Source: Fratercula arctica
Lineage: Eukaryota; Chordata; Aves; Charadriiformes; Alcidae
Length of the DNA stretch: 64,000 nucleotides
Assembly (NCBI GenBank): GCA_947846985.1
Contig: CANTUZ010000005.1
Location: 20,556,389-20,620,388, forward strand
Reading direction: 5' to 3'
Below the pieces are notes generated by a model. It was not told the origin of the DNA, searched no databases, and worked only from the letters and a program-made list of their open reading frames with translations. Both the position numbers and the translations under genes were made by a program. Positions 49,001 through 60,300 of this stretch are shown piece by piece. The number at the start of each line of letters is the position of its first letter. Position 1 is the stretch's first letter.

Positions 49001-50650
49001 TCTTGTCCTCCTGCCCTGAATTGTGTTGAAGCTGGTTGAAGTAATTCCGGATCTGCTGGATGCCACCAGCGCACACTTCACTGGGTGGCTCCCGAAGGGG
49101 GTTCCCATTGGCCTTGAACATTTTCAGGGATTGCCCCTGGAAGAGCTCCCTGGGGAGCTGGTGAAGGGCATTATTCTGTATGTGGAGCTCCTGTAAGTGG
49201 GCCAGCTGCAGGACAGGCTGTGGGAAGGTCCGGAACAAGTTGTTGGAGATGTTGAGGTACTGGAGGCTGCCTCGACAAGCTGCCAGGTCCCTGGGGAGGG
49301 CACCGAGACGGTTGTTGTTCAGCCGCAAGTGTTTAAGCCTGGGGAGATGGGAGAATATCCCCTCTGGGATGACTCGGATTTGGTTCTGATTCAGCTCAAG
49401 CTTCTCTAAACAGACCAGGCTCTGGATTTCATTGGGAAAGTCCACAATCTCGTTCTTGGACAGTATTAGCTTCTTCAGGTTGCAAAGCTTAGAAATGCCG
49501 GTGATGCTCCTGAGCTTGTTCCTGTCGAGGTCAAGGCTCTCTAGCATGGGGTTGCTCAGGACTTCTGGAGGCAGCACACGCAGCCGCTGGGTAGAGAGAG
49601 TCACTTCACGCAAACTGTCCTCCTGCTCCTGACCTGGACGTGTGGGACAGGGAAGGTGGTTAAGAGAGACTGTCACCCTTTGGGACCGTTTTGGCCAGCA
49701 AGGCAAAGCAGAGGCAAAACACAGGAGCTGGTTGAACAGCGCGACCACAGCTCCTGCTTGAACAGCTCCTATGTCTTCTCAAGAGAGGAACCAAAGCCAA
49801 GGCACAAGGATCTTTGCTGGGCCTGAAGACATAAGAAGAGGTGCCCACTAGACATTGACCTGTAGGCCAAGCGTCACATTAACGGCTTTGCTCTCATTAA
49901 AGCACTGCGAGAGCTCCAGCCACAGATACATCTACCCCGAAACCAGCAGGTTTCTAATCCCAGCAGCGAGCTGGGCCAGCAGGAAAGAGCCGACATGAGG
50001 AGGAGACCAGCTCTACAAAGAACTTGCTCAGCACGCCCGCAGCTCTTGACCACAGCAAGAGAGATGGGCTGGGGTCAAGGTCAGCAAGTGCAGACACTTC
50101 CTCTCTCACATCCTCCCCCCGTTCCAGATGCACGCTGCAGTTCCCTGCAGAAATGCTCCCAGCCCTGAGAGACCAGGAAATAACGCAGGGACAGTGGGGT
50201 TCCCTCCATGACAGGACGCACAAGAAGGGACTCGGTGATGGCCGAGAGCATCTCCAAAAGGAGGGTGTTTAGAGCAGAGAGGTTTGCAGGCGAGAAGAGT
50301 GCCAGGGGGCTGTGGGATGGGGATCACACGGTACTAGAAGAAAACACAGATTTGTTTTCCTCTCCCTCATTTCACTTCCTCCCCAGATGACACCGAGCAT
50401 GGCACCCCCTTGCGCAAGGACCGACTCATCACTTCTCAGCATCACAGCCTACAGCTGGGATGTGCAACGAGCCCGGCAGGAACGCAAAGCTTTCCCCCTC
50501 TCCCAAATGCACGGTCTCTCCTCCAGCGCCATCAGCGAGACAAGCCAAAGGGCTCCCACCACCGCTCTGAACCAGAGTCGCGAAGAGATGGGGCAGCTAC
50601 TCACAGGCTCTGGGCTGGGTCACGGCCCTGCAGCGCGGCACCGGCTGCAT
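43054..50650 (-). CDS. LRR-ROC-COR (ROCO) protein similar to MFHAS1, multi-exon
   Basis: Exons, 5' to 3' on the minus strand: 50650-50605 (tentative start exon), 49633-48754, 48169-47878, 47441-47255, 46224-46034, 45930-45443, 44828-44671, 44147-43988, 43521-43451, 43338-43232 and 43131-43054. All junctions are GT-AG and phases agree, giving about 885 residues. The 880-base exon encodes some eight leucine-rich repeats (LESLDLDRNKL, LKKLILSKNEI and others), then a ROC GTPase with P-loop GASLAGKS (about 234-241) and switch II DFAGQ (280-284). GTHVD in the next exon takes the place of the NKxD base-recognition motif. Later exons match the COR and C-terminal part of MFHAS1 (for example LAEEWPGLH and FPTYLNQ). 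The product is probably a cytosolic GTP-binding scaffold. The first and last exons are the least certain; splice signals and frame support them, but no family match does. Confidence 0.8.
50370..50379 (-). promoter_or_regulatory. ETS-IRF composite element (EICE) near the ROCO gene 5' end
   Basis: TTTCACTTCC on the plus strand reads GGAAGTGAAA, a perfect GGAANNGAAA, on the minus strand. It lies in proposed intron 1 of the ROCO gene. Such elements bind PU.1 with IRF4 or IRF8 in myeloid and B cells. Function here is inferred. Confidence 0.35.
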
Positions 50651-50674
50651 CCTCCCCGTCGCTCAGCCTCCCCC

Positions 50675-50684
50675 TTTCATTTCC
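50675..50684 (-). promoter_or_regulatory. second ETS-IRF composite element, just upstream of the proposed ROCO start codon
   Basis: TTTCATTTCC on the plus strand reads GGAAATGAAA (GGAANNGAAA) on the minus strand, 25 bases before the tentative ATG at 50,650. If the start exon is right, this falls in the promoter or 5' UTR. Confidence 0.35.
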
Positions 50685-50759
50685 TAATCTCATTTCTCTC
50701 CCCGCCTCCCCGAGCTCTGCCCAGGAACCCCACCCTCTCTTTCTCCATCCATCCTCGGA

Positions 50760-52720
50760 GCAGCTCCCAACAACCCAAGCACCTCTGGCTGAACACCAGG
50801 GCCGTGTCTATGTCCCAAAAGCAGCTTTGGAGGTTACCTACAAAAGACGGGGGCGGAGCAGCTCCTGAGTCGGCTTCTTCCAGCAGTGTCCCTGCCTTTG
50901 CTAAAGGAGCTTTTGGTGTTACCACTGCCGCAGAGGTGGGAAAGGACGCTAACAAGAGGCTATACTGCTACCAAACTACTGCATATGTTGAATAAATCAA
51001 GATTCCTGCCCTTAAACAGGTGGCAGCATCTGATCCAAGAGGGTAAACCAGAAAGGAAAAAAAAAAAAAAGCAAGTAGTATACATATACACCAGAAAAAT
51101 TGTTTTCTAGAACATGCCAGAAGAAGCGTTTTTAGGTATGTTACTCCTTGCCTCTCCCAAGGGGCAGCTTACAATTTGATGGATTTATTTTTAATGGCAG
51201 ACAGAATGAAAGAACCAGTGTTTTTGTTCACGTAACTTCAGGGGGAAGCACGTGCAGAACGTACAGTTTTCAGCCCTATCGCTCGTCCGGGCAGCGGCGG
51301 GCGCAGGGGTAACTGAAATTTAACAGTACATGCATTCCTAATAGATCTTGCAACAGGCTGGTATCTTTACTGCTAATTCAAGGCTGACACCAAGAATGTA
51401 AAGCAGTGAATCAGTCCGAGGAACAAAACAGACTGACATTGTCTTCCTGGTCAACAGTGTACTTGCTTCTAATATTTGGTCAAGCTTTGTTCGTCACACC
51501 ACCTACCCTTTTTTCCCCACTCATGCAGGCAGGTTATTCCAGAATTGTTCCTCTGATACATCCAAAGGTGGCCAATTTCCAGCCCTTTAAGGGGAGTCAC
51601 AACTAGATCACACTCTCTCCTTCTTGTGGCAACAGTGCCATCAAAGTTTCTGAACTTTGTTTTGTCAGTCTATCAATCAGCAGTGTCTGTATTTACAACC
51701 CCACACCCATCTGCTAGGTATATATTCAAGCTACGTGTTTAGCTTTAAAACTAAAGCGTCTCTTCCAGCTACTCTTTTGCACTCTTAGTGAGCCTTCGTT
51801 CCAAAATCTGCAAAGAAAGCCCAGATTTACCAATTCCTTCTACTCCATTCAGGCTGCACTTTCATACAGGAAGCAAACACAGACAAGGAACATCAACTCC
51901 TAAATGTTCAGGGTTCATCCATAAACACTTCTGGAGGATGGTGAATGATGGGAGTGAAGCGCTTTGCCAGTCCAGACAGTACTGGTATATGGGCTTGGTT
52001 TTTTTTTAAATTAAAAAAAAAAAAAAGTCCCCAAACCACAGCCAAAATTTCTTAGGATCGGAGTTCACTGAAACGTTAGGAACGCCAGCAAGGGATCAAA
52101 GGTCTTACTGTTTCTAAGTTTTCCTATGCTGACCAGGAAAAAAAAAAAAGCTGCATTTTTTTTTGCTTTATAAAATTCATCCCAGAGAGCCTAATTGTTT
52201 GGTTTTTTTTTTTCTTTGAAGACAAGCAGCCAGACTATCCTTGAAGAGGGCAGTTTCCAAGTGCACTCGAAGAGGTTAGGAGAGCCCTCAGCTATGGCGT
52301 GTTGCTGCCATCTGGTCCAACAGGCCACGTACATTCAGTTCCCGTTGAAGGGAAAGCCAGCTTCTAAGTTGTAACCTCCTGGTTTTCTCTTCAGCTTCCC
52401 TGTTAAATGTCTTCTCCCTAACCCAAGTTAGATGGGGAATGATGCTTTTTGTCAGGTCCAAGAGTGTGGAATATATTCATGACTGTATTTCAGGTGACTG
52501 TTTAGAAGATGGGTTGCTCTCCAATACATGCAGAGAAGGAGCGCTTTTAAAGAAAGCAAGATGAAATTGGTACGCGCCTTGGACTCCTTTGCCTCTTGAT
52601 AGGAAAACCAGTCCTCCTACAGAGGAGGAGGAACAATTACTTATCCAACTCCAATCCCCATCTAGAAACACCGTATTCCTTACACAAGAGCCAAGCATGC
52701 AGGTTTATACAGAACAGCCA
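50760..52720. other. spacer upstream of the ROCO gene, possible end of the PHRF1 3' UTR
   Basis: I recognise no gene. The stretch has several A or T homopolymers (51,058-51,070, about 52,010-52,026, 52,138-52,149, about 52,155-52,164). TTTATT at 51,183-51,188 is the first minus-strand AATAAA I could find past the PHRF1 stop codon, so a very long PHRF1 3' UTR could end here. Confidence 0.45.
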
Positions 52721-52724
52721 GGCC

Positions 52725-53497
52725 AAGACCTTATGAAATTTAACAAGGGCAAGTGTAGGGTGCTGCACCTGGGGAGGAATAACCCCATGCACCAGGACAG
52801 GTTGGGGGCTGATCTGCTGGAGAGCAGCTCTGTGGAAAGAGACCTGGGAGTCCTGGTGGACAACAGGATGACCATGAGCCAGCAATGTGCCCTTGTGGCA
52901 CCCTGGGGTGCATCAAGAAGAGTGTGGCCAGCAGGTCAAGGGAGGTCATCCTCCCCCTCTACTCTGCCTTGGTGAGGCCACACCTGGAGTACTGTGTGCA
53001 GTTCTGGGCTCCCCGGTTCAAGAAGGACAGGGAACTGCTGGAGAGGGTACAGCAGAGGGCTACAAAGATGATTAGGGAATTGGAACACCTCTCTTATGAG
53101 GAAAGGCTGAGGGACTGGGGTCTCTTCAGTCTGGAAAAAAGACAACTGAGGGGGGATCTTATCAACACTTACAAATACTTAAAGTGTGGGTGTCAGGAGG
53201 ATGGGGCCAGGCTCTTTTCAGTGGTGCCCAGTGACAGGACAAGAGGCAAGGGGCACAAACTCTGAGCATAGGAAGTTCCACCTAAACATGAGAAGGAACT
53301 TCTTTACTTTGAGGTTGACAGAGCACTGCAACAGGCTGCCCAGAGAGGTGGTGGAGTCTCCTTCTCTGGAGATATTCAAAACCCGCCTGGACGCGTTCCT
53401 GTGCAACCCGCTCTAAGTGACCCTGCTTTGGCAGGGGGTTGGACTAGATGATCTTCAGAGGTCCCTTCCAACTCCCACCAGCCTGTGATTCTGTGAA
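52725..53497 (+). mobile_element. CR1 LINE 3' fragment with frameshifts
   Basis: The plus strand reads CR1 ORF2 C-terminal sequence in three successive frames: [20 protein letters not shown], then [20 protein letters not shown], then RNFFTLRLTEHCNRLPREVV. It ends with GGTCCCTTCCAACTCC and the terminal ATTCTGTG at 53,488-53,495. The copy is 5'-truncated and dead, but less diverged than the one at 9.5 kb. It lies downstream of PHRF1, antisense to it. Confidence 0.93.
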
Positions 53498-53499
53498 GA

Positions 53500-54369
53500 G
53501 GCAGCTGTAAGACAAACAAATGACACCTGCTATAGGACTAAAACCGTTCAAAATAACTTTATAAATTCTGTCACATTTCTGCTTTTGTACATCAGTTCAA
53601 CCTTAACCCTCCAGCTTGTTACTGAAAATTCACAATGCTTGCTTTTTGTTTCTTTTTTTTCCTGAAAGGCAGACACAAAACCAGCCATCAGTGCATTATT
53701 TACAGAAGTGCAACACAGTCTCCCACCCCAAAATTAAACTTTTCACTAACAAGATACTTCCAACAGAATGTAAATAAACACCACGGCTTGAGCAGTGTTT
53801 CTGAAGTCAGTTTATAAAGGTTAGCTCATTTCCGCAATCCCCAAATGACAGAGCAAGTAAAGCTTCGCTCACCATCGAATGGGCTAAAAATACAACATTT
53901 CAAGTATTAAATCAGAAGTTTCTAAAGACAATCCATATTTTGATAAATAAACACAAGGGAAACAGTATACAGCTCTCAATATACTGCATATGAAAAGTGG
54001 TGTCCAGTTTCAAACTTTCAGCAAGACAGGTGCACAGCCCAAAATTGTCATCAAAGTAACCCTGAAAACGGTAGCAATCCGGGAGTCCCAAACATTAATC
54101 TCTTCTGTGTTTCCCCTCGAATTACTCTGCTGGTCTGAGGCATTTGATTGTTATTTAGTTCTACATCTGTAGGTAATCCAAAAAAAAAAAAAAGCAAACC
54201 CCAAATTCATTCCCATATGGAAACAATTCAAAAGAAGGTTCCGCAGATAAATCCTATTATAATCTTGCTTATTTTCAATGAGATGCAACCGCAGATCTGT
54301 TATTCCCTCTGGCACAGTGTTGACAGCCAGAATAAGTTCACTCCAAGTCATGCTGGCTGCGGCTTGCTC
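53500..54369 (-). other. PHRF1: proximal PHRF1 3' UTR
   Basis: AT-rich sequence follows the PHRF1 stop codon on the minus strand. No ORF of interest and no canonical AATAAA on that strand were found here, so either a variant signal is used or the UTR continues through the CR1 copy. Confidence 0.45.
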
Positions 54370-57300
54370 TCAATTTTCCACTTCACGTGTATCTTCACCA
54401 TCAGATTTCTTATGTTTCCTCATATGTTTGTATTTTTCCACGTATGCCTTCACCAGATTAGCTACCTTCATGGGGTTGATCTCTCCACTTTTGCTGTGGC
54501 AGATCTACAAGGGATCAGAAAAGGCATTTGGTCAATTAACAGTATTCACAGCAGCCCAAGGCAGGCCACAGACAAATGGTAAAGCAGCCCTAAGCTTCCT
54601 GCACAGGCCCTTGGGTCTCACAGCAGGATACATAAAGCAGAAAACTCAACAAGGATAAGAGTAATATTTTACTTCAAGCATTTCAGAAGTGGCCCAGGGA
54701 TAACCTACTGAGCACCAACTGAATCCAGAAGCATCTCCAAAAGCAGAATTATTCATTTTTACTACAGGCTTTTCTGGCCAGCCAGTTTTACACAATACAT
54801 GGTAACCACAGAAGTGTTGATTTCCCACTTTTCTGATGATTTTGAGGAAGTGACCCTCAGATTAAAAGAATCTGGCAGTTTTGAGGGACCATTTTCAGAT
54901 ATGGCAGAAAGAAAACAGATACTACGAAGAATTTTATCAGCGTTCAGAGAAGAGTTCGCAGTGACTTCTGCAGCAATTGGTGTTGCTCAGCTCTCCTACA
55001 AACCACACTTGAGGTTCATATGGGTCACGTAGAAGATGTGACATTGCAGCCATTACCTCAGGAATTTTGATTTACAATGGAATTTCTCAGTGATAGCAAG
55101 AATGCAGAGCAGGGAGAGAATACAGTTCTCCGGGGTATCATTTAACTGCCTTGACCACAAGAGCATTACTTGCTCTCACAAGACAACATTTACCTGCTGA
55201 TCACACCTTTTTTAGCCATGATCTGGTCAGCACTAAGATTTGAGACAAAAGTCAACATCAGTCAATTTGCAAGGCCCTCTTCCAAAGTTCAGGGACACCA
55301 CAGATGCTCAAGGAATTAGCGCACAAAGTATTTTCTCCCTTTATCAGAAACAGCTTGACGATTCTGGTCGAAGTTCTTAATGAGAGATTTGACCATTCTC
55401 ACCCAAAGCACGTACCATGTACCATTTCAGCTCAGGCAGCTTAAGCTTAGCAACGTTCCGGAGCACTGAAAACACAATCTTCTAAAAGGAAAAGCCTGAA
55501 AGCTCTCAATGACACCACTGAGTCCTGTGTAAAGCAACTATTGCTTCACCGCAAGACTGCAGATTATGATTCAGGCTCCAAAGACTGGCTACTCGGTTAC
55601 AGCACGTAATTGCTGAAGCTGGTAAATGCAGTCCAAAGTACTGCCACTTATTTAATGACCCGCACCAGCTCCTCCTCTTCATGGTGAAATGCACTGTCCA
55701 CCTTACCTTTTGCACTGCTTTCCGAAGAATGTTCTTGTACTCCTCCTTTGTAATCTCCCTCTTCTGGTAAAAAGGTTTAATAGCAAGTTTCACTTCTTCC
55801 ACAGCCCTTTCCTGCATGTGAAGCTTCTTCATGTACTGCACAGCAAAGAGAAGTTCGCTCACTACCTTGTGCTATCTTGGGAATGGCTTCTGAGTCTATT
55901 TTTCTTAGAAATGCTCTAACAGTGAAAACTCTCATTTCACAATTTCAACGACCCAAGTAAGAGCTAGCCCCAAAGTGATTTCCTTTACTGTAAATTGCAG
56001 CCTTCAAACCAGTTTGTGCTATGAGGAACCCTTGTTTTATGTAACATTTATTCTATGTCTTAGAGAATGTGTTTTAAGCAAGCGACTACAATGCCCACTT
56101 ACTAATTTTGGTCTCCTCCTTCCCTTCCAACAGCTCTGAAGTAAACATACACCCATTAAAAGGCATCAGATTCTAAAAGCAGCAAGTCATAGCTGCGAAT
56201 ATAAAGCTACAGGTAGCTCTAAAGGCATTCTGAAAATCGCAGGGTCGCCTATAAATTAAGGGTTACAGAAGACATCAGAACATATTCTATCCAAACAAGT
56301 TCATAAGAATTGCTGCTTATAAACAGAGGTTTGGTGGGAAAAGTATCTTACCAATTTGTTTTGTGGTAGGAAGTAAAATAATTGGCTAAGAAGTTTTCAT
56401 TCTTCTGTTAACGCTTAGAGGAGATGGTCTGTACAAGAAACCCAAAACTCAGCAGCAAGGGACTTGCACTACAAAATCTCCAAAGTATTTTACTATTTCT
56501 GCATTTTCAGTGCTGATAAGCAGCAAGATACAGTCCTACCTCTCTACAGGACTGTTACAAGAACTGACATTCATCTCAAAGCTGGAGAGGAAAGGAGAAG
56601 ACCAGGTGTTTAAAGAAATGAGGAGATTCTGGCTTCTGAGAAGTCTCTTCCAAACATTCATGCAAGAAAGTTTCAGATCTTCAAGAATATATGTTAGATG
56701 CTTTAATCCCTCTCTGTCTTATTGCGATGAAGCAGTAGACAGTGGAATCATCAAATGGAGTAAATCCCAATCAAAGAAAGGACTGCCTGCCACTCCTGCG
56801 TTAGCAGGGTCAGTCACCAAAAACAGTGACAACAGGGGCGAGGAAAATACAGTACGGAGAGTTAAAAACCCCCAAACTTTCAAAGTTCAAATAAACAGCT
56901 CATTGATTTTTTTATGCATTTGCCACTTGATAGCATTCACTCACTTCCTCGTTTTTCGTTTTATCCACTGGAGGTTTGGGTGCTTTAATCTTTTCTTCCG
57001 CGTTTCCAACAGAAGCAGCTTGGATTCCTGGTTCAGATGCAGTGGCCAGGCTGCCTGGCTCCGGAGTCAGGCTCTGTCCCGCCATGCAGCCAAGCGCTGG
57101 AAGACTACCCTGCATGATAAACTGAACCGTGGGCTGGCTGACGGGGGCATAGGGGGGAAGGCTTGAGGGCAGAGGTGGCGTCAAAGGTATATTTTGACAG
57201 TACACCTGTGAAACCGATAGAATTTTGTAAATGCTTGTTGTAAGTACAAGAGAGAGCATCAGATCAGGGTTTTCAGAGCACCTTTTATCCACTCAAAGAG

Positions 57301-60300
57301 GCACTTAATTACTGGTTTAGATCTGGGAGGCTAACATCCCAGCCCTCAACTAGGTCTCTGTGCACATGGAGCTGGCACCAGCCCCATTCACTTTTTAACT
57401 GGTGGGCTGCACAGGCTGATGGCACGGACCGATACCACCAGGCCAATTTTTACAGCCTGATCACAACCAGGGAGAAGCTCACAGCTTCTCAAACAGCACC
57501 GTCTTTCCACAAGTCACTGCTGAAAACAGAAGCTGTACGTATAGAGCAGAACTAAAAGAAAACGTGCTTCTTCACCTGTAAGGACCACCTGAGAGATTAA
57601 ACGGTTAGACTGCTGAGGTGTATGGGCTACATGAGATGTACCACACGCAGAGGAAGGCGAACTCTGCCATGAGAGGAGGGTGTTGCACAACGAGGGCACA
57701 GATGAAGTGGGATGCCTTCCATGACACTTGGGTGCCGGAATAGGAACCAACCTGAGAGGAATCTAGATCAGGAAACATAGGCTCAGGAATCATATAATTG
57801 GTTGGAGGAGGCTCATTTAACTGCACCTGATTTAACGTTTGGTTCAAGTCCTCTGCTTTCCAGGCCCCTTCTTTTGCTCGCTGAAGTTTGTAAAACGGCA
57901 TCCCTAGGTTTCACAAGAGAAGGAAAAGAAAACATTTCAGAAGAAAATAAACCTAATGGTTCAAAGATTCAAAGCCAATTATATTTTAAAAAATTAAAAT
58001 AAAAAGGATCTAACACCAAAGCTAGCTATAAAAGGATTTTGTTTAGCAGTCACCAACATTTTAAAGCTTCTGATAATAGAGGACTTATCATCCCCTTGAG
58101 CGATTGCTTTTTACTGGGTTTCCACAAGAGTAACCAACAAGGACCACACAAGCAACTCTGTCAACACATAGCACAGGGGCCCAAGCCAAACTGTTCCTAG
58201 CAGCTTTGGCTTAGCAAAGCTCACAGAAGCGAGCTACAGAGATTTGTCACGCTCCTCAGTTCTGAGAAATATTATAAGTTCTGAAGGCAAAACAACCATT
58301 CTAGTTAACTGCAGGAAGGGTGGAACGCGGGCTGCCAGTTCAGAGATCGGGTTGCAATACGTGCTTCACAGCTGAACAAGCTGCCGCTGGCTAGCTGAGC
58401 CGTGCTGACAGCATGTCCTCTCCGATTCATTAACACAACTCACCTCAGGATTTCAACAAGTGCCAAATGCCAGCTCTCAGGATTGGAAACCACAGGATCA
58501 CCCCAGCTCAAATGACAGAGCTGCTACACCACAACCAGTTTTAGCCAGGCACCAAAACCCTAAGCCTTACACAGAATACTTGAACTGCCGTTTATTTTCC
58601 AAAAGAGAGACTTACTTGGAGCTTTTCCAGCAGACAATGTGCCGCTTTCTTCCTCTTGAAGATTCCAGGTAACTCTTTTCACTGGTGCTTTTGATTTCAA
58701 CACAGGACCCTGAGGTACCACCTCTAGTTCAGGCTTATTGAAATTACCGGTTTTCTCATTTGACACAAGGCACTCATCTTTGACCTCCTTCACACAATCT
58801 GTTATTTTGCTTTTGGATGAGCTTTGAATTGGTGCAGCCTCAGCGGGAGTGTGCATAACTTCCTTCTTTGGGGGTGGTTCCATCAGAGATGGACATAATG
58901 CAGTATTTTCTATTTTAACTGTAATCTCAAGGTTTGTATTGCTACAGCTACCAAGCATTGCTGGATCGCTACTTCTCATCAATTCTGTTTCAGCAAAAGA
59001 ATCCACATTGCCAACTGGAACACAAATGTTTGTGATCTCTGGCACCGGGAATGCAGTTTCGCTGGTCACTTCCTCACAGATAGGCTCTACCTTTATAGTT
59101 TCTTGAACCTCTCTCAACTGAACCGGGGTCTCAGCCTGTACTTCCTCAAGTTTGACATTTGGTTGGATGGTTATGGAAAGCTGTTCTAGTACTAGCTCCT
59201 CCTTTGGCTCTTGTTTGAAGGAATGGGGTTGCTCCAGACACCTGGACACATTTTCAACTGGAGGCTTTTGATCCTTTTCTGGTGGAGGGGGAAGTGAGGT
59301 CTCTTTTGATCTGTGTTTTCTTTCTTTGGAACGTGATCTCGATCTTGGTCTTTTTTCCTTTGATTTGCTGCTTTTGTGTTCCCGAGACCGAGATGCAGAC
59401 CGAGACCGAGACGCAGACCGAGACCGAGACCTCCACTTTCTCCTCTCCCGAGACCTGGATCTTGATCTCTTTCTGTCTCTTGACCTCAAGCTACTATCTT
59501 TATCATACCTCTCATAGCTTTTGTCTCTCCTGTGTTTCCGCCTCTTAGTCCTCTCAATGCTATTTGACCGGGAACGTTCCCTCCGTCTTGATCTTGATGG
59601 AGACTGTCTTTTCTTTTTCCTATTTTCATAAAACTCAGAAGTACTTCCAGGACTACCTGAACGTGACCTAGATTTCCTTCTCTCCCTAGACCAAGAAGTT
59701 TTTGCCTTTTTATCCTTGGTTTTATCCTTCATTTTCTTTTTTTTAGATCGTTCGTGACTGCTAGAACGGTCAGTAGAAGACCTCCTGCTCCTGGGTTTCA
59801 ATGTGTGTGTTTTGCTATGCTCTTCTCCACCTGACCACGAGGTAGATCTGGAGCTTCGGTCCCTTGAGTATGCTCTGTCCCTAGACCCCGACCGGGATCT
59901 CTTACGCTCTTTGACAAGTGCCTTTTTCCTTTTCATCTTCTTCTTGCTTCGGGAGCTGGAGTTCGAACAGGATCGGGAACGTGATCGCCGCTCTGTGTGT
60001 TCTACCTTTTGGACTTTCTGCTGCCCATCGTTCTTTGAGGGACTATCTGGTTCTACTTTCACATTAATATTAGGTCTAATCAATTCTTCAGCATTAAAGA
60101 ACACATTAGGGCCCTCTCTGCTTTCCTCCTTCAAACACTCTGCACTAGAAATTTGCTTAACAGCAGATGAAGTGCAAGGACTGCTTAGAAAGACTTCGTC
60201 ATCCATATTGTCTCGTTCCTCTGTATCAGAGATCTGTTCCACAATCCTGCTTTTTACCGTCACGTCATCATGAGACTCTGTGTTACTAGATGCTACGTCA

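Noticed and set aside
56510..57166. Plus-strand 218-codon ORF
   Set aside because: Overlaps PHRF1 exon 57205-56945 on the opposite strand; no family resemblance.
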